Shown: positions 1 through 9,192, numbered from the stretch's first letter. The stretch is 64,000 nucleotides of DNA from Vibrio salilacus (GCF_002811245.1 NZ_NIVQ01000002.1:124001-188000); one strand, 5' to 3'. Numbers and translations: made by a program. The notes: a model not told the origin generated them from the sequence alone.

Positions 1-12
1 ATGCCTGGCACT

Positions 13-140
13 TCATGAAGCGACATTTTGATTTTCAAAGTTAATGGGGCTTATATACTCAAGAGTAATGTGCTTTCTTGTTCGATTATAATCAACCTCT
101 ATGAGCTCAAACACCGTTTGGCGCATACCTCTCTCATCAT
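13..140 (-). pseudogene. IS3-family transposase (OrfB) C-terminal relic
   Basis: Reading the minus strand gives a short tail ending in a TGA at 13–15. It contains the stretches RQTVFELIEVDYNRTRKH and LEYISPINFE. These match the signature at the end of the IS3-family integrase-type transposase (VFEYIE.FYNR.RRHS.LGYLSP.. in the family). No catalytic DDE residues are left. The fragment is cut at about 140 by an unrelated insertion-sequence end, so it is a dead remnant. The match is by motif memory, not by a search. Confidence 0.6.
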
Positions 141-141
141 G

Positions 142-245
142 CCAGGGCGAGACCGCAAACGTTTTCTAACCACTCAGCATAATCGGTTTGACGATCATAT
201 CTAGCGGTGATCATATACTCTCTTTTTAAGAAAGTGTAAACGCTT
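142..245. mobile_element. ISAs1-family terminal fragment
   Basis: The 20 bp starting at 142 (ccagggcgagaccgcaaacg) and about 80 bp after it align, with one single-base gap, to the left end of the ISAs1-type relic at 33438. The motif 'tgatcata.actc.cttttt' is shared. No transposase body follows here, so only an isolated end remains. It abuts the IS3 tail directly, indicating nested insertion and deletion. Confidence 0.55.
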
Positions 246-373
246 TGATTATAGGCTGTATATATCCGATATGTTTCCGATTTAAACAAATAGACAAGAG
301 TTGAATCAAGATTTTCAATCAAACGCGGTCAATTGAGTGAACAATTGCGGTCAACTCTTACAAAATAAACAGA

Positions 374-445
374 CTACCAAGCAGCACCTCGCGAGGTGAC
401 ATGATACAAAGCACCTCCATATTCTATCCTTAGCGGTCTACTCAT
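374..445 (-). pseudogene. REP-associated tyrosine transposase, N-terminal fragment
   Basis: The minus strand reads MSRPLRIEYGGALYHVTSRG and then hits a TAG. This is the conserved N-terminus of REP-associated (Y1, IS200-like) tyrosine transposases. The same stretch occurs in the longer relic at 2568–3083. Here the ATG start is intact but the reading frame stops after 23 codons, so it encodes nothing functional. It belongs to the duplicated block 384–528. Confidence 0.55.
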
Positions 446-528
446 TTTCTTCCCCACCAAGCAAAAATGGCCTAACTAAAAGCTAGACCATTTCTCTTGA
501 AAGGCAAAAGGCAAGACCTGACCCTGTT
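384..528. repeat. Direct repeat copy 1 flanking the chemotaxis gene
   Basis: This block closely matches 3024–3166 in the same orientation. It covers the transposase N-terminal codons, a hairpin (aaatgg…ccattt) and the 20-base motif caaaaggcaagacctgaccc at 505–524. That motif also occurs at 3141–3160 and inverted at 2573–2592, where it encodes the C-terminal KRQDLTP of the transposase relic. Such motif copies beside the transposase gene are typical of REP-like sequences mobilised by these enzymes. Confidence 0.6.
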
Positions 529-536
529 GTCTTTTC

Positions 537-587
537 TGTTGGCCTTTTTCCAGCCAACAAACTTTCTTGATCGTTTCAATGATCAAG
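537..587 (-). terminator. Paired hairpins downstream of the MCP gene
   Basis: Two adjacent inverted repeats follow the chemotaxis gene: tgttggcc…agccaaca (537–559) and cttgatc…gatcaag (566–587). They lie just beyond its stop codon and probably terminate its transcript. The T-run is weak, so efficiency is uncertain. Confidence 0.4.
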
Positions 588-601
588 AGAGCCAGTTTCA
601 T

Positions 602-2239
602 TTATGCGGTGACAAAGTGATGAACCTTATCTCGCAGCTCACCAGAGGCTTGGCTCAACATTTCGCTCACTTCTCGAGCCTGCTTTGCCTGCAGCTCTAA
701 ATCCTGTGTATCGCCACTTAAGCTATGGATACTTTGCTTCGTTTGCTGAGCAACCAAAGCCTGCTGCTCACTGCCCGTGGTGATCGAACGATTCACTTGT
801 GCTACGTCTTCAAATGCTTGCCGAATATGATTTAAAACTTGTTCCGATTGATTAGAAAAATCGACACTTTCTAGTGCTTGTTGATTCGCAGACTGCATGG
901 CATTCACCGCATTATCCGCGCCTTGTTGTAAACGCGACAAAACATCACTAATCGAGCGAGTCGCTTTTGCTGTGTTACCCGACAAATTACGCACTTCATC
1001 AGCGACAACCGCAAATCCTCGCCCGGCCTCGCCAGCACGTGCGGCTTCTATCGCGGCATTAAGCGCTAATAAGTTGGTTTGCTCAGCAATATTTTGTATC
1101 ACACCCAACACTTGGGTAATTTCTGTCGACTCTTGATGTAAGTGCCGAATAATTTGAGCAGAATGATCTATTGCACTGGCTAAGTTTTTTATCCGCATAC
1201 TGGCTTGTTGAACGGTATTTACACCTTGAAAACTAAGTTCATCAGCTTGTGTTACCACCGTTTGTGCATATTGGGTATGTTGACTTACCGCACTAATCGC
1301 TTGGCCCATTTCTTCCATAGCTTGGGTAACAGACTCGGTTTGTAAAGATTGGTTATTGGATTTTTCTTCTACGGTTTCGCTAACCAACAACATACGCTTG
1401 GCATTTTTTCTTAGTTCAACACTCTTATTCTCTATCTCAATAATCAAGTGACAAAAGTGATTTACCATCCTATTTAATGCTTGTGCCGTTTGAGCGATTT
1501 CATCTCGACCTTGTACAACGACTTGCGTGGTCAGATCAGAAGAGTTGGCTAATCGTTGTATGCCTGCACGTAACTGACGCAGTGGCCGTTGAATAGAACG
1601 CTGAATTAACCAACCGAGTAACACTAATAAGCTAATCCAAATCGCTCCACCAAACAGATAAAATTGGACCATGGTATGAGTAAGGCTAGCCGCCTCGGTC
1701 TGTACTTCCCCAGCCATACCAATCTGCTGTGCGACCAGTTGGTTTAACGTCTCACCCAGTGGAACAAGAGTATGATTAATCTCGTTATTAAAAGTCGATT
1801 CATTCAAGATTCGCACAGTAATTGCATCACTCCCTGCGCGAGATATCCATTGCTGATAGAGGTGAATGGCGCTCTCTAACTGTTGATCAGCCAATTGGTT
1901 GAGCGGATCAACAGCCTCTCCCCTTTGTTGTTGATAAGCTCTCCAGTGTTCTCCAACTTGAGCTAATAGGCTTTCAATCTTATCTATCGTTTCATTTTGG
2001 CCAGCCCACCCGGTTCGATAACGCCTTAAATCATCAAGGCCAGTTTGTCTGAGTAATGAATGAGTCGCAAGGATTTCACTTAGAGGCAGTAGGTGTTGCT
2101 GGTAAAGACGATCAAACAAACGATCTTTTTGTTGTGTCACTTGAAAAGAGAGGAAAAGTGCCACCAGTAAACTGATGATAGGAAGCGCGCTTAAGCAAAA
2201 TAAGCGCGTACTGATTTTGACTTGGTTGAATCTGAACAT
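602..2239 (-). CDS. Methyl-accepting chemotaxis protein
   Basis: Membrane chemoreceptor that controls CheA through CheW. From the chosen start ([10 protein letters not shown]…, 545 residues) there is one transmembrane helix near residues 12–33. A periplasmic helical sensor of about 150 residues follows, then a second transmembrane helix around 190–210, a HAMP segment and a cytoplasmic coiled coil. The coiled coil carries the canonical hairpin tip ([32 protein letters not shown]). A longer in-frame start at 2317 would add 26 hydrophobic residues; I prefer 2239 because it places a basic residue cluster just before TM1. No C-terminal CheR-binding pentapeptide is visible. The ligand cannot be inferred. 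The gene is bracketed by direct repeats of transposase debris but is itself intact. Confidence 0.9.
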   Translation of the reverse strand: MFRFNQVKISTRLFCLSALPIISLLVALFLSFQVTQQKDRLFDRLYQQHLLPLSEILATHSLLRQTGLDDLRRYRTGWAGQNETIDKIESLLAQVGEHWRAYQQQRGEAVDPLNQLADQQLESAIHLYQQWISRAGSDAITVRILNESTFNNEINHTLVPLGETLNQLVAQQIGMAGEVQTEAASLTHTMVQFYLFGGAIWISLLVLLGWLIQRSIQRPLRQLRAGIQRLANSSDLTTQVVVQGRDEIAQTAQALNRMVNHFCHLIIEIENKSVELRKNAKRMLLVSETVEEKSNNQSLQTESVTQAMEEMGQAISAVSQHTQYAQTVVTQADELSFQGVNTVQQASMRIKNLASAIDHSAQIIRHLHQESTEITQVLGVIQNIAEQTNLLALNAAIEAARAGEAGRGFAVVADEVRNLSGNTAKATRSISDVLSRLQQGADNAVNAMQSANQQALESVDFSNQSEQVLNHIRQAFEDVAQVNRSITTGSEQQALVAQQTKQSIHSLSGDTQDLELQAKQAREVSEMLSQASGELRDKVHHFVTA

Positions 2240-2567
2240 GCCGATAATCGCTCTGAAAAACAGAAAAGTCGGCGATATATACCAAACAATATGAAATGGC
2301 CGTATCAAGTAACTCACCGCCGAACCGTAACCAAAGACGGAACCGGAACCAAATCACTCTGCCAACGTCATACAGAAGAAGTATTTCAGATCGCTCGCTA
2401 TAAGCCACGTAAGCAATCCATACCGCCTTAGTGTGATGGTATGGATTATTCCTAAAGACTATGACAAGAGCGTTACAATGTATTCAACACTCTCTATTTA
2501 CTAAAATCGGGCTTTATTTTTTTATCCATTGACCTGGAGAGCATTCTAAGTTTTTTTTTAAAAGCGC
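2240..2567. other. Intergenic region, MCP promoter side
   Basis: 328 bases without a supportable gene between the chemotaxis gene and the transposase relic. It should contain the promoter of the chemotaxis gene on the minus strand. I see no operator or structured RNA I can name. A poly-T tract lies at 2551–2559. Confidence 0.4.
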
Positions 2568-3083
2568 TCACGGGGTCAGGTCTTGCCTTTTGGCACTATC
2601 CGGCTGATTCTTGAATAGTGCAAGCCAAGTCGGTGCCTCTTTGGAGCCCATCAAAAAGGGCCAACTGCTCCATTCATATTCCGAGGGGCAGTCCACCATA
2701 TGAGCGCGAACTGGGTTTAACAGGATATATCGCCCTACTTCAAGCAAGTAAGAGTCTTTGTCGACCAAGATGGCTTTGTATCTCCCTTGATACAAGTGCC
2801 CAACACGATGGTGTTTGCGATTAAATTTTTGGGTATAAACGCCATTCAGTTGCCTCATCCCTTTGCTTAAGTTGCCATCGGGCGTTTCGACTAACAAGTG
2901 ATAGTGATTGGTCATCAAGCAATAGCTGTGTATGACCCAGTTGAATCATTCGCACACCTGGCCTAAAACTTCAATAAACAACGCAAAGTCTTGCTCATCT
3001 ACATAAATCGCCTGCCTAGCATTACCTCGTAAGGTAACATGATACAAAGCACCTACATATTCTATCCGTAGTGGTCTAGTCAG
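2568..3083 (-). pseudogene. REP-associated tyrosine transposase (RAYT), inactivated
   Basis: In a single frame, 172 codons read as a Y1/IS200-like REP-associated transposase. It starts (L)TRPLRIEYVGALYHVTLRG, has the catalytic HUH-type motif in MTNHYHLLVETPDGNL and a later RVGHLYQGRYKA, and ends AKRQDLTP. Two lesions kill it. The start codon is CTG (3081–3083) where the sister fragment at 443–445 has ATG. Codon 46 (2946–2948) is TGA where a tryptophan is expected in …CE(W)FNW. An internal ATG could still give a 116-residue product that keeps HYH but lacks the N-terminal fold. Its last codons are the REP-like motif repeated at 505–524 and 3141–3160. Confidence 0.75.
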
Positions 3084-3166
3084 TTTTCTTCCCTAAACAA
3101 AAATGGCCTAGCGAAAAGCTAGACCATTTCTCTTGAAAGGCAAAAGGCAAGACCTGACCCTGTTGG
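3024..3166. repeat. Direct repeat copy 2 flanking the chemotaxis gene
   Basis: Second copy of the block at 384–528. It holds the transposase start region, an imperfect hairpin aaatggcctagc…gctagaccattt (about 3104–3130) and the REP-like motif 3141–3160. The two blocks differ by scattered substitutions, so the duplication is old. Together they enclose the chemotaxis gene and the transposase relic. Confidence 0.6.
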
Positions 3167-3196
3167 TTTTACAACGTGATGGGGTGGAGTAGTGAC

Positions 3197-6100
3197 TTAT
3201 GGATTCACTTTAAACACTCCCACAGATGGCGTTGCTTGTGATCTATCTAACCACCATACATAGTCGCCACCTTCGGCAAAGTGAACGCTAAAGTTAGCAT
3301 TACCCGCATTAGCTAAAGGTAAAGATTGCAGATGCGATTGATAAGTCGAAGCATTGACTTCATTAGACCAATCAGCGCCAGCAAATTTGAACTCATGGCT
3401 TTCACCAGCATTGACAGAGATCGGCGCGCTACGATAACGCTCAACGCCTACGCACTGAGCATTATTTTCCACTGACCAACCATTCATTGAGCCACGTAGA
3501 TAGAGCGGTTGAGAACAATCAGTGACTTCTTGTCCTTTTTCAACCACAAAGACACTGGCGCTGAACGCAGGTATGCTAAAGGTGCCATCGGTAAACCTTG
3601 CTTGCGCTGAGGCGTGTTGACTCGCTGCAAGCGCTGGATGTAACTGATAAGGCTGACCTTGCGTATTAGCTAGGTCAAAATCTTGCCCTGCTGCACTGTT
3701 ATTGATCAGTACCACCACCGCTTGATGGGGCTGATCCTGTTGGTTTTCCGTTGGCACTGTGCTGGCGGTAATTTGCATTACCACTAAGCCATTCTGACCA
3801 CTGACATTATGAAAACGTACTTGATCATTAATTTGCTGAGCGGTGGCTAAACGCAATAACGGCGTTGTGCTGCGCACTTGCAGTAAGGTTTTCAACCATG
3901 CGTGGGTTTGCGCAATATCATCTGGACTTGGGCCATGTGGGTCCTGTGCTATTCGGTTGCTGATAATGTCCCAGCGATCGTGCTCACTACCACAGAGGGC
4001 ACTGTTTTTCTCACATGAGGGTAAGCCGACGTTCCAGTTATTGATTTGCTGAGTAAAATCAACGTAGTTGAACCAGTCTCCTGAGTCATAACTATCTCGA
4101 TCCATTGATTTAGAACGCAATAGCTCTTGTCCCATGTGGATAAAGGGGATGCCTTGTGCCAACAAAGGATAAGCCATGGTCACTTGTTGCACTTGTACCC
4201 GCTGCACTGTATCCATATTGGGTAAGGTCTCTGCAAAGTTATCCCATAAGGTTGGGTTATCATGCTTAGAGACGTAGTTGACGGTTTCGCTTGGCTCTAA
4301 GCTGTAACCGGTGATCTGACCGTTCCAGAGATAATCTTCACCACGAATCCCCCTATTAATCGGTAGCTGATAACTACGTAAGTTACCCGCTAAGCCATAA
4401 CGTGCTACATTCAATGCGTGACCATGCTCCCACGGCGCTGCAAATACCCCTCCTTCTCGCAATGCTTCACGCAGGCGATCGTTAAAGGTGCCTATTCCTG
4501 TTCCCGCTTTATTGAGCTGGCTGGCTTGCTTAAAGCGTGCATCGTTTTCCACTTCACCAAAATTCCAGCCTTCGCCATAAAAATACGTTGCAGGGTAAAT
4601 CGCTTGCGCGGCTTCTCGTGCTCTTAAACCTGCTTGAAGTGGAATATGACCCATCAAGTCAAAACGGAAGGCATCGATACGATAATGTTCCGCCCAGACT
4701 TTGATTGAATCGATCATCAGTTTTTCCATCATCGTCCATTCTGTGGCGGTGTTGTCGCAACAGGTTGAGTTTTCTATCGCGCCGGTTAATGGGTTGAGAC
4801 GATGGTAATAACTCGGCACCACTTTATCTAGCACTGAGTGCTGACTATCCGGGCCGGCGGCATACGTGTGGTTATAGGCTACGTCCAATGCCACGGTTAA
4901 TCCCATATTATGGATAGCTTGGATCATCTGCCGCGCTTCAATGACTCGCGCTGAGCCATTGGCGTCACTGGCATAGCTGCCTTCTGGGGCATTGAAATGG
5001 AATGGGTCATAACCCCAATTGTAGCTGTCGATGCGGCGCATGAGCTGCCAAAGATCGTTGGAATCTCGGCTTGCGGGATCAAAGCTTGCAAATACCTCAA
5101 GCAGTGGTTGGTTGATTTCTTTGCTGGCGCATAACTGCTGACCAAAGGCATCATTATGTTCTGGTTGTACCTCTAGCAGCTGACATAATTGACCAAGAGT
5201 CTGATGAACATCAATGCGTTGGTTAGGGTCTTCGTTGATTGAACCAAGGTTGTTAATGGGTAATAGATGTAACGTGGTTAAACCGGCATCCGCTAAACCT
5301 TGTAGATGCTGAACAGGTACGCTGTCTTGCAAAGTGAACGCTAAGTATTGTCCTCGGTAGTCTTTTCCTGCCGGAGAAAGCGTCAACGTTGACTTATCAC
5401 GGGCACTAAAGTCGCGCACATGGGCTTCGTAAATACTGAGATCGGTCGGATTAACGACGACTGGGCGGTTGACTGAATCCCAGCCATTTGGGAGTAATTG
5501 TGGGTTGGCGAGGTTTAATGCTTGGCTAAATTCACCATTAGCAGACACATTGACCGAGTAAGGATCGCTGACCACCACTTGCTGTATACGCTGGGTATCA
5601 AAGCGAACTTGCTCAATCTGGTAGCGATAATAGTGCCAATCCGCGTCATCGATTGGTAAACGGGTTGACCAAATTCCAGTCTTTGCGTCTTCTACTAGCG
5701 CGATTTCACGGCTAGTTTCGCTTAATTGTGGGCGAATTTCTAAACTCACTTGCTGCGCTAGAGGTGCCCATAGAGCAAACTCCACCTTATTACCGTGATA
5801 ACTCACGCCTAAGGTTTGATGATAAGCACTGGTTTTATCGTTGCGATCAGCATACACCGCATCTAACACGCCAGCCAATTGCACTCTGTCATAGTGAATT
5901 AACTGTTCTGCTTGATAACCCACTAATAAGTGCTGCTGCTTTAATAGTGCTGGTAAGGATAAACCTTCAGGTAAGCTTAACTGATAGGCTGGGCCATTGA
6001 GATAACCAAACGGGCAGTTATCCTCAACTGGCTGGCAGTGAGTGCCCGCATAAGAGATTGGGGTTAACTCTATTTTACCATCGTATCCTTGCAGCGTATT

Positions 6101-8212
6101 TTGCTCGATGTTCAACGTGGCATTAGCTGAGTAATACAAGGTGACTTTATCCATCGAGTTAGGGTCAAGCGTGTGCCAAACGATAGTTTCACTATCGACC
6201 CAATGACCACGAGCCAGCGCTGTGCTTAATGGATTAACGGTTGGGCTAGTCGGCTTTTCATCGCCAGTGAGCTGATCGTTGTCACTAGCACCTTGATCAT
6301 CTTGATCGCCATCAGAGCCTTGTTCATTATCTGTTCGATCACTGCCTGTTTGATCATGATTATCTTGGTCGCTATTGTCTTGATCATTGGTTTCGTGTTC
6401 ATCCGTATCGCTCTCTGTTGAGCCAATGCGACTTGCTAGATGAATAGCCAAAGCTTGATGAGGTAAGACTAGAGTCTCAATATGACCTTGCTTATTGACC
6501 GTGACCTGATGAATCTCACAGTCATCAATCTCAGCGGCAATCACATTACAATACTGACCCGCTGGTAAGCTAGTTTGTAGGTTAGTCAGATGATAAGGGG
6601 CAGAACTGTGGTTAATAGCAACAAATCCACGTCCTTCACGGGCAAAGGCGATTTGATTATTCGCGCCTTCATGCCAGTGGTTCACAGGAGCTTGTTGTAC
6701 ATCTTGGCGAAACGCCACCATGTTAGCAATTGGCCGCCAGCGGTGTTCACACACCCAAGGCTGATCGGCAAAACAAGCTAAGTTACCATCAGCTTGATAC
6801 ACTGTGCTCTCTGGTGGCCCCACTTCACTTTCAGTAAAGGCATAGCTGGACATTACCCGAGGGTAGCCATAATCCCAAGCCAGCATAAAGACATTAGCGA
6901 GATCATAAATATTGGCATGTTCGCTATTACTTTGATGGGTGAGAATATTACCACCCGCTCCGTGTCCGCGTTGGTTATCGTGGTTATCGATAAAGACGAT
7001 CGCTTTATCACTAGGGGTATAAATCTCATCCCAACGGTCACCAAACTGTTTTAACCAATGTAAATCACCTTCGCTAAATACTCGCGCAATTTGTTGGCCA
7101 TAACGAAACTCTTCAACTGCAGCAATCGACGTGTATTGCTGTGAGCGGACCGACTCTTCATTACGTGTGTCGATCACTTCAGAGAAAAAGTAGGCTTGTT
7201 CACGCTGTGTGACTTGGTCGAAGATGGCGCTTAAATCATCCACTGCGATATGTTTGGCGGCATCAACCCGAAAGCCTTTCACGCCAAGAGCTATTAAATC
7301 ATCAATATAGGCGGCTATTACTTGCTGCACGTGAGGGTGACTGGTGTTCAGATCTGGAAGACCGCTTAAGTCACAATGCTGGACGCGCCACGCACCATCT
7401 ACTGGATTCTCACCACTGTGGTAATCTTTGCCATCAATCGTACAGTTACGATCGGCATTGTCAGGCATGTGATATTGATGATAATGACCAAGCTGTGTGG
7501 AGAAGCGGCTATCACCGTCAAAAAACTTATGGTTAGCTTGAAGCATGCCTTGGGGATGTTCGCGGCGCTCAAATTGGCTACCTGCAGTACCAATAGCCTT
7601 GCCATTCTCATCGGTTACTCCAACGTCAATACCATTCTCACCCCAATCAGGGAAGTGCATCTCACCTGTGATATCAGCGGAATGGTTGATGACTAAATCA
7701 GCATAGATATCGACCCCATGCTGACGGCAGGTCTCTACCATCTCAATAAATTGCTGGCGATTACCACTGCGTGACTCAAGACGGTAGCTAACCGGTTGAT
7801 AACGTGTCCACCAAGTGCCGCCGATAATATGCTCATTGGGTGGTGATACTTGTATGGCTCTAAAACCTTTTTGCCCTAAATATGCACATTCTTTAGCAAT
7901 GTCCTGCCACTGCCATTCAAACAAGTGCACCATGGCGGTATGTGGCTGTGGCGGATCAAAAGTAACTGATTCCTCAGCAGTGTCGTTATCGTTGTCAGCA
8001 AGCTGCTCATCCTCTACCCGTTTTTTTGATCTATCACTATCATCACCGGGATTGCCTTCATCAGGCGGTGATTCGACAGTACTTTGTTCGCTGGTTAGAT
8101 TGCCATCTTGTGATGGTTCGATATCGTTATTACAGCCTAGTAATAATGTACTTAAAATAAGCAAAATACCTATTCTCGGTACGCGAGTTAAGAAGGTTAA
8201 TGGGTAGTGCAT
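3197..8212 (-). CDS. Bifunctional lipoprotein: alpha-amylase + pullulanase (amylopullulanase)
   Basis: A 1671-residue starch/glycogen-degrading lipoprotein. The N-terminus is a lipoprotein signal ending LLLGC (Cys27). It is followed by an acidic linker and a first GH13 barrel at about 90–590. That barrel has the nucleophile in GFRVDAAKH (~314), the acid in FFSEVID (~345) and the third Asp in FIDNHDNQRG (~411). An extremely D/Q/N/E-rich linker (about 597–660) joins it to a pullulanase unit. The second unit has GH13 motifs DAFRFDLMGH (~1184), FYGEGWNFGE (~1214) and YVSKHDNPTLW (~1317), and a C-terminal domain with LRGSMNGW (~1572). Both catalytic triads look intact, so alpha-1,4 and alpha-1,6 cleavage by one surface or periplasmic protein is expected. 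Pullulanase lipoproteins alone are common; the in-frame amylase fusion is notable. The gene is alone, without neighbouring mal genes. Confidence 0.88.
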   Translation of the reverse strand: MHYPLTFLTRVPRIGILLILSTLLLGCNNDIEPSQDGNLTSEQSTVESPPDEGNPGDDSDRSKKRVEDEQLADNDNDTAEESVTFDPPQPHTAMVHLFEWQWQDIAKECAYLGQKGFRAIQVSPPNEHIIGGTWWTRYQPVSYRLESRSGNRQQFIEMVETCRQHGVDIYADLVINHSADITGEMHFPDWGENGIDVGVTDENGKAIGTAGSQFERREHPQGMLQANHKFFDGDSRFSTQLGHYHQYHMPDNADRNCTIDGKDYHSGENPVDGAWRVQHCDLSGLPDLNTSHPHVQQVIAAYIDDLIALGVKGFRVDAAKHIAVDDLSAIFDQVTQREQAYFFSEVIDTRNEESVRSQQYTSIAAVEEFRYGQQIARVFSEGDLHWLKQFGDRWDEIYTPSDKAIVFIDNHDNQRGHGAGGNILTHQSNSEHANIYDLANVFMLAWDYGYPRVMSSYAFTESEVGPPESTVYQADGNLACFADQPWVCEHRWRPIANMVAFRQDVQQAPVNHWHEGANNQIAFAREGRGFVAINHSSAPYHLTNLQTSLPAGQYCNVIAAEIDDCEIHQVTVNKQGHIETLVLPHQALAIHLASRIGSTESDTDEHETNDQDNSDQDNHDQTGSDRTDNEQGSDGDQDDQGASDNDQLTGDEKPTSPTVNPLSTALARGHWVDSETIVWHTLDPNSMDKVTLYYSANATLNIEQNTLQGYDGKIELTPISYAGTHCQPVEDNCPFGYLNGPAYQLSLPEGLSLPALLKQQHLLVGYQAEQLIHYDRVQLAGVLDAVYADRNDKTSAYHQTLGVSYHGNKVEFALWAPLAQQVSLEIRPQLSETSREIALVEDAKTGIWSTRLPIDDADWHYYRYQIEQVRFDTQRIQQVVVSDPYSVNVSANGEFSQALNLANPQLLPNGWDSVNRPVVVNPTDLSIYEAHVRDFSARDKSTLTLSPAGKDYRGQYLAFTLQDSVPVQHLQGLADAGLTTLHLLPINNLGSINEDPNQRIDVHQTLGQLCQLLEVQPEHNDAFGQQLCASKEINQPLLEVFASFDPASRDSNDLWQLMRRIDSYNWGYDPFHFNAPEGSYASDANGSARVIEARQMIQAIHNMGLTVALDVAYNHTYAAGPDSQHSVLDKVVPSYYHRLNPLTGAIENSTCCDNTATEWTMMEKLMIDSIKVWAEHYRIDAFRFDLMGHIPLQAGLRAREAAQAIYPATYFYGEGWNFGEVENDARFKQASQLNKAGTGIGTFNDRLREALREGGVFAAPWEHGHALNVARYGLAGNLRSYQLPINRGIRGEDYLWNGQITGYSLEPSETVNYVSKHDNPTLWDNFAETLPNMDTVQRVQVQQVTMAYPLLAQGIPFIHMGQELLRSKSMDRDSYDSGDWFNYVDFTQQINNWNVGLPSCEKNSALCGSEHDRWDIISNRIAQDPHGPSPDDIAQTHAWLKTLLQVRSTTPLLRLATAQQINDQVRFHNVSGQNGLVVMQITASTVPTENQQDQPHQAVVVLINNSAAGQDFDLANTQGQPYQLHPALAASQHASAQARFTDGTFSIPAFSASVFVVEKGQEVTDCSQPLYLRGSMNGWSVENNAQCVGVERYRSAPISVNAGESHEFKFAGADWSNEVNASTYQSHLQSLPLANAGNANFSVHFAEGGDYVWWLDRSQATPSVGVFKVNP

Positions 8213-8240
8213 ATATTTCAGCCTTGAAAATTAAAAATAC

Positions 8241-8366
8241 TATACCCTTCCTACTTGAAGTTCAGGAATGTTGACTACGTTCGTTCACCCCAATCACAGA
8301 GTCTGTCTATGCTCATGGGGGTGAATCACTTGCCGCCTTCCTACAACTCCAAGTTGTTTGGGTATA
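8241..8366. repeat. ERIC-like intergenic repeat
   Basis: A 126-base imperfect palindrome beginning tatacccttcctacttgaag and ending in …ttgtttgggtata. Its centre contains ttcacccc…gggggtgaa, and 'cttgccgcc' lies near the end. This matches the layout of ERIC (intergenic repeat consensus) elements, which are abundant in Vibrio. It lies just upstream of the amylopullulanase start and would be transcribed if that gene's promoter lies beyond it. Confidence 0.75.
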
Positions 8367-8779
8367 AATCAGATGACAATCACATGAGAGTCAGCCAGAA
8401 AATAAGGTGGGGAAGTTTTATGTGTTGCGCCAAAAACAGAAGCTACATTTTTACTCGTTGACGATTTGTACTCTCAGGTTACTTAGAGAGGAAAACTGTT
8501 TAACGGTAAAGATGACTTAATAGCTATGATCTTGGTAACCCGATGTAGCTTGAGCTAGAAACAGCCAAGTCACTGGATTTTTTATGATAATGGGGGATAG
8601 CTGATAAACCGGTAATTTATACTCTTATATATACAGCTGCTGATTATTCTAATGGTTTTGTTAATAATAAACCGTGATGAAATTCGCAGTTGAATTCGGG
8701 CACGTTGAAATACATGAATAAAACCCAATAACAACTTCACCTGTTATTCGACGAGAAAGTAACATCTTTTAAGCTGTCA

Positions 8780-9127
8780 TCAATATAAGTACCATCCACC
8801 AAGCAGGAATTTTGGAGAACTTCAAACTCAAAATGCTCATTCGATGAAGCCTTGACTGATTTACTGAACGGTCGCCTTGATACTGTGTTTGGTGGCTCAA
8901 TGGGACTCAACACAGGATTCCTTGAAACGGAACAAGGCAAGGACTATCATTTTACCGGCCCTAAATTTACAGAATAGAAGTGGTTTGGTCGAGGTATTGG
9001 CGTCGCTGTTAGAAAACAAGATAACGAATTGAAAGATCTTATCGATAGCGGGCTACAAAGGCTGATTGACAATGGTCAGCACCAAAAAATTGCGAGCAAA
9101 TACTTTTCGTACAGCATTTACGAATAG
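8780..9127 (+). pseudogene. Amino-acid ABC transporter substrate-binding protein, C-terminal relic
   Basis: The frame ending at the TAG 9125–9127 reads LNGRLDTVFGGS, TEQGKDYHFTGPKF, then a TAG, then KWFGRGIGVAVRKQDNELKD, LIDNGQHQKIASKYF. These are the closing motifs of family-3 periplasmic binding proteins (HisJ/ArtJ type: QGKD…GP.F, G.G.AVRK.D.EL, G.Y.KI..KYF). A shifted frame upstream reads TIHQAGILENFKLK. It therefore has at least one frameshift and one in-frame stop. No permease or ATPase gene lies nearby. The upstream limit is approximate. Confidence 0.6.
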
Positions 9128-9135
9128 ACTAGCGT

Positions 9136-9177
9136 AAAAAGTGAACTTCACTACTTACAAGTATTGTTCACTTTTTT
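9136..9177 (+). terminator. Rho-independent terminator of the relic gene
   Basis: Inverted repeat aaaagtgaac (9137–9146) / gttcactttt (9166–9175) with a T-run directly after, just downstream of the dead binding-protein gene. It suggests this was once a complete transcription unit. Confidence 0.6.
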
Positions 9178-9192
9178 AAAGCTACAGATAGC

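Noticed and set aside
137..322. 61-codon minus-strand frame ending in the ISAs1-type end
   Set aside because: It reads through the IS end and flanking AT-rich DNA. The C-terminal residues are just translated terminal repeat, so it was treated as IS debris.
497..700. 67-codon plus-strand frame downstream of the chemotaxis gene
   Set aside because: It starts in the REP-like repeat and runs antisense through hairpins and the 3' end of the chemotaxis gene; no sign of real coding.
2568..2918. 116-residue protein as an intact transposase gene
   Set aside because: The frame continues upstream to residue-level homology with the RAYT N-terminus but carries a TGA and a lost start codon, so it was called a pseudogene instead.
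8255..8461. 68-codon plus-strand frame upstream of the amylopullulanase
   Set aside because: It is mostly a translation of the ERIC-like repeat and has no ribosome site or family resemblance.
8737..8940. 67-codon minus-strand frame
   Set aside because: It lies opposite the substrate-binding-protein relic, whose plus-strand reading matches a known family much better.
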